Source: Effrenium voratum
Lineage: Eukaryota > Sar > Dinophyceae > Suessiales > Symbiodiniaceae
Length of the DNA stretch: 64,000 nucleotides
Assembly: GCA_963377175.1 (NCBI GenBank)
Contig: CAUJNA010000481.1
Span: 44,614-108,613, forward strand
Reading direction: 5' to 3'
Part shown: in pieces, positions 22,660 to 64,000 of the stretch
Position numbering within the stretch: the first letter of the stretch is position 1
Layout: every line of letters starts with the position of its first letter
Position numbers and translations under genes: made by a program
Notes under the pieces: model-generated
The model's input: only the letters and a program-made list of their open reading frames with translations
The model's database searches: none
What the model was told of the DNA's origin: nothing

Positions 22660-22769
22660 AAGGGAGGGAGGGAGGGAGGGAGGGAGGGAGGGAGGGAGGG
22701 AGGGAGGGAGGGAGGGAGGGAGGGAGGGAAGGAAGGAAGGAAGGAAGGAAGGAAGGAAGGAAGGAAGGA
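22660..22769. repeat. GGGA then GGAA microsatellite
   Basis: AGGG units up to about 22727, then AAGG units to 22768. The array is purine-only and follows the previous exon within its intron. Confidence 0.95.
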
Positions 22770-23014
22770 TCTGGAAGTCGTCTTTCTTTCTCCGTCTTTT
22801 GTTTTTCTCGCGGGGGTTCGAAAAAGGAGCCTCCGAGGGGCACGTGTGGTGTTTTGTTTTGGGTGAAGAACCCTTTCTATGCATGGTTTCAACCATTTCT
22901 TAAACGACCTTTTGAAAGTCCCTTCAAAGAGGACCAGGGGTTGGGGGTGAGCCTCCTCAAAGTCGATTCAGGTTTGGTGTGCCGTCTTTTTTTGAGTTTT
23001 TGTTTCGGGCTAAG

Positions 23015-23092
23015 GAGATCATTGAGGAGATCGGCGGGCCCCCGACGGAAGGCGGCCTGCCCGACTTCTCGGAGTTTGATCCCGATTCCTGA
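23015..23092 (+). CDS. Exon with possible C-terminus (…DFSEFDPDS stop)
   Basis: A T-rich tract and CTAAG precede EIIEEIGGPPTEGGLPDFSE then FDPDS and TGA at 23090. Start phase 0 fits the previous exon. Either this is the end of a gene, or the exon stops at a GC after CT (23058), which would join in phase to the T-GAG-CAA of the exon at 24951. I cannot choose. Confidence 0.5.
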   Translation, partial: EIIEEIGGPPTEGGLPDFSEFDPDS

Positions 23093-23125
23093 GCACGCGC
23101 AAAGTCCCAGTCTAGCCTTGGTGGT

Positions 23126-23225
23126 TCTCAGCCGTCCGGTTCCTTAGGCTTGTAGAAATGTTTAATTGGTTTAGTGGTTGGGTGTCCGTTTCGACTAGTG
23201 AAACTTTTGGCCGGGGATCTGAGGA
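23126..23225. repeat. Family J element, copy 3
   Basis: GGTGGTTCTCAGCCGTCCGG, then TTAGTGGTTGGGTGTCCG and GTGAAACTTTTGGCCGGGG. Confidence 0.75.
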
Positions 23226-23513
23226 CGGAGTAGCGAATAGTCTTTTGGGCCAGAGGGCACAAGGAGCCTGGCCAATTTTCCTTGACGGGACAGGACTGAA
23301 GCTGTGGTCTCAAAAATGGTTGTGCGGTTTTGAGCGAGCCGCGAATTCGCCCGACCGCGTTTTCTTCTTCTTTTTTTTGCGTCGCCTCGGACGCGCTGCA
23401 AGCCGTAAGGCCGCCAGGCGCGTTCGGGGCCGGGGGGGTGGAGGTGCGCCGGTGGGCGCAACAGCCGGGCAAAAGGCCAGGGTTGATGGCAAGATTGGGT
23501 CAAACAAATGGGG

Positions 23514-23600
23514 GTTGAGCAATATTCCGTTCGGCCCCCGAATGACCAAGGCTCACTTTCCTTTTTTTCGTGGGACATATCATCTTTGTTTTTTGCCCAA
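23514..23600. repeat. Family K element, copy 1
   Basis: GTTGAGCAATATTCCGTTCG, CCGAATGACCAAGGCTCAC, then GTGGGACATATCATC; a second copy is at 37146. Confidence 0.65.
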
Positions 23601-23871
23601 CCCCCACATGCACCAGGGTGGGCCATGGCTTTCTGTTTTTCCCTGTAAAAAAAAAACAAACACACAAAAGGGTTAACCCACCATGGGCCGTTTTCGGGTT
23701 TTCCCGCGGAACACCGAAAGCGTTTGGCCGAATACTGGGAGCCGAAAACGACCTGAGAGCCAAAGGAGCTTTTTGTTCGTTTGGATGCAGTGGCCGTTTT
23801 TGTTCTGAGCTTGGGTCCAACAGTCCCGGCAGTGCCTCCCGCGGTCAGAATTTTCCCCAGGTGTTGCCATG

Positions 23872-23995
23872 TGGCTGTGGGTGTCAAAACCAGTGGGATC
23901 CCATTTTGGGGTGGGTACACCACTCATTTTAGTCCTATTTTAGTGGGGATTGAATCGGATGTTCACTGAAAATACGGGTTTTTGACCCATGGCCA
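23872..23995. repeat. Family D element, copy 3
   Basis: TGTGGCTGTGGGTGTCAAAAC ends mirrored by GTTTTTGACCCATGGCCATG; includes AGTGGGATCCCATTTTGGGG, a 12-bp palindrome core. Confidence 0.85.
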
Positions 23996-23999
23996 TGTG

Positions 24000-24085
24000 C
24001 AACAAGATGTACCCGAAATGGTCCCTAGGTAAACGGAAACAAAGACCACCTGCGTAACCCTAGCTCTTAAATTTGAGCCACATCT
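24000..24085. repeat. Family G element
   Basis: CCCTAGGTAAACGGAAACAA ... GCGTAACCC, TAAATTTGAGCCACA; related to 10027, 33365, 34462 and others. Confidence 0.6.
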
Positions 24086-24284
24086 GGGGAAGCCGTGTTT
24101 CTGGTTGTTCAGCTCGGCAGCGTTTGGGGAAGCAATTACAGCCCTCCGCAGAAGAACCACGACTTTGGCTGACGGGTCATCTTGAGGGGGCAAGCGTCGA
24201 TCCGTGTGGGGGAAGGTTGCCAAAGCTTACTTGCAGGGGGTTTTGCATCAACTGTGTGCCTGGCCACACACATTCAAGCGTGTG

Positions 24285-24880
24285 TATATATATATATATA
24301 TACATATTCAATATTTAACATCATACTATATCATATCATATCATATCATATCATATCATATCATATCATATCATTTATGACATGACATGACATGACAAGA
24401 CATTGTTTTGAATTGCATTATATTTTATTGTTTTACGTGATGCCATCATCTCATCTCATCTCATCTCATCTAATCTCATCTCATCTCATCTCATCTCATC
24501 TCATATAATATCATGTCATGTCATGTCATGTCATGTCATGTCATGTCATGTCATGTCATGTCATGTCATGTCATGTCATGTCATGTCATGTCATGTCATG
24601 TCATGTCATGTCATGTCATGTCATGTCATGTCATGTCATGTCATGTCATGTCATGTCATGTCATGTCATGTCATGTCATGTCATGTCATGTCATGTCATG
24701 TCATGTCATGTCATGTCATGTCATGTCACATAATACATCATCGCATCATCTTCTGATATAATATCATATGATACGACATACATATGAGAACACGATGTTA
24801 ACTTATCGAACTGCTATACCACATCTTATCATGTTAGATCAAATCATGTCATGTTATGTTATGTTGTGTTGTATTGTGTT
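24285..24880. repeat. Nested pentanucleotide arrays TCATA, TCATC, TCATG
   Basis: TA repeat 24285-24302; TCATA from about 24331 to 24373; GACAT units to 24395; TCATC about 24450-24504; then about 43 units of TCATG from 24511 to 24727; decaying units to 24870. Each block differs from the next at one position of the unit, so they share one origin. The Cys-His-Val-Met-Ser frames are artefacts. Confidence 0.95.
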
Positions 24881-24930
24881 GTATTGCAACGGTCGAACTC
24901 TTAGCGCACAAAGCCCCACATGGCGTCCGG

Positions 24931-63944
<39,014 letters not shown>

Positions 63945-64000
63945 GCGCCTTGCTGGGCCTTTGGGCCTTTTGGCCGGGGGCCGGCGTTTTTTTTCTTCTT

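Noticed and set aside
24511..24727. CRISPR-like direct repeat array
   Set aside because: There are no unique spacers; the unit is 5 bp and the genome is eukaryotic.
24511..24760. Met-Ser-Cys-His-Val repeat proteins
   Set aside because: Translation of the TCATG array; all frames behave alike.

Overview
The window looks like nuclear DNA of a dinoflagellate, probably from an intron-rich group such as the Suessiales; I cannot name a genus. The evidence is: (1) very small exons in mostly non-coding DNA; (2) many short inverted-repeat elements whose ends carry splice sites, like the introners known from dinoflagellates; (3) repeated use of GC as well as GT 5' splice sites; (4) a Cys-rich module (CALNALQ, WYPGL, KCPxPC, CHTAxPGExCY, WAKxHGI) that I associate with dinoflagellate proteins; (5) CCCTAAA telomere-type repeats; (6) one eukaryotic tRNA without encoded CCA. 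All genes I can support lie on the + strand. I see no bacterial gene, CRISPR array, rRNA, recognisable promoter or poly(A) signal.

Layout. 1-12 kb is repeat-rich DNA with a few weak exon candidates, including an ankyrin-like pair at 9.4-9.6 kb and a CA microsatellite of about 326 bp. 12.1-21.6 kb holds a gene for a modular Cys-rich protein. Its exons at 13157, 13697, 14130, 15122 and 16656 join in phase to give two copies of the module, followed by Pro/Glu/Thr-rich linkers. A 2.9-kb candidate DNA transposon with an eroded minus-strand reading frame (16.8-19.7 kb) sits in its last visible intron. 22.4-23.1 kb holds two exons that either end a separate gene or start the next one.

24.9 kb to the right edge holds one very large gene: a kinesin with a long N-terminal coiled coil and a motor at the C-terminal side (kinesin-14 type). 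I trace 46 candidate exons, most of 30-120 nt, that can be chained in phase. The last twelve give a consecutive motor domain: neck DLQDLKG, RVFCRVRPLNGREK, FAYDAIFGPNSTQAEVF, DGYNVTVF, P-loop YGQTGAGKTW, YGSGSEPGLSPR, FDFAIRASMVELY and DLRDLL. Switch I and switch II would lie beyond the window. About 3.2 kb in 39 kb is coding. A tRNA-Thr(CGU) gene is nested in one intron.

Repeats. At least a dozen families of roughly 90-200 bp inverted-repeat elements (here named A-N and Q) recur. Family B (CTAGGTCC ... GGACCTAG) and family C (GTGAGTCAC ... GTGACTCAG) abut exons so that their own ends supply the donor GT and acceptor AG. Microsatellites and minisatellites fill many introns. Exon borders were read by eye from frame, phase and AG/GT/GC signals and need transcript support.
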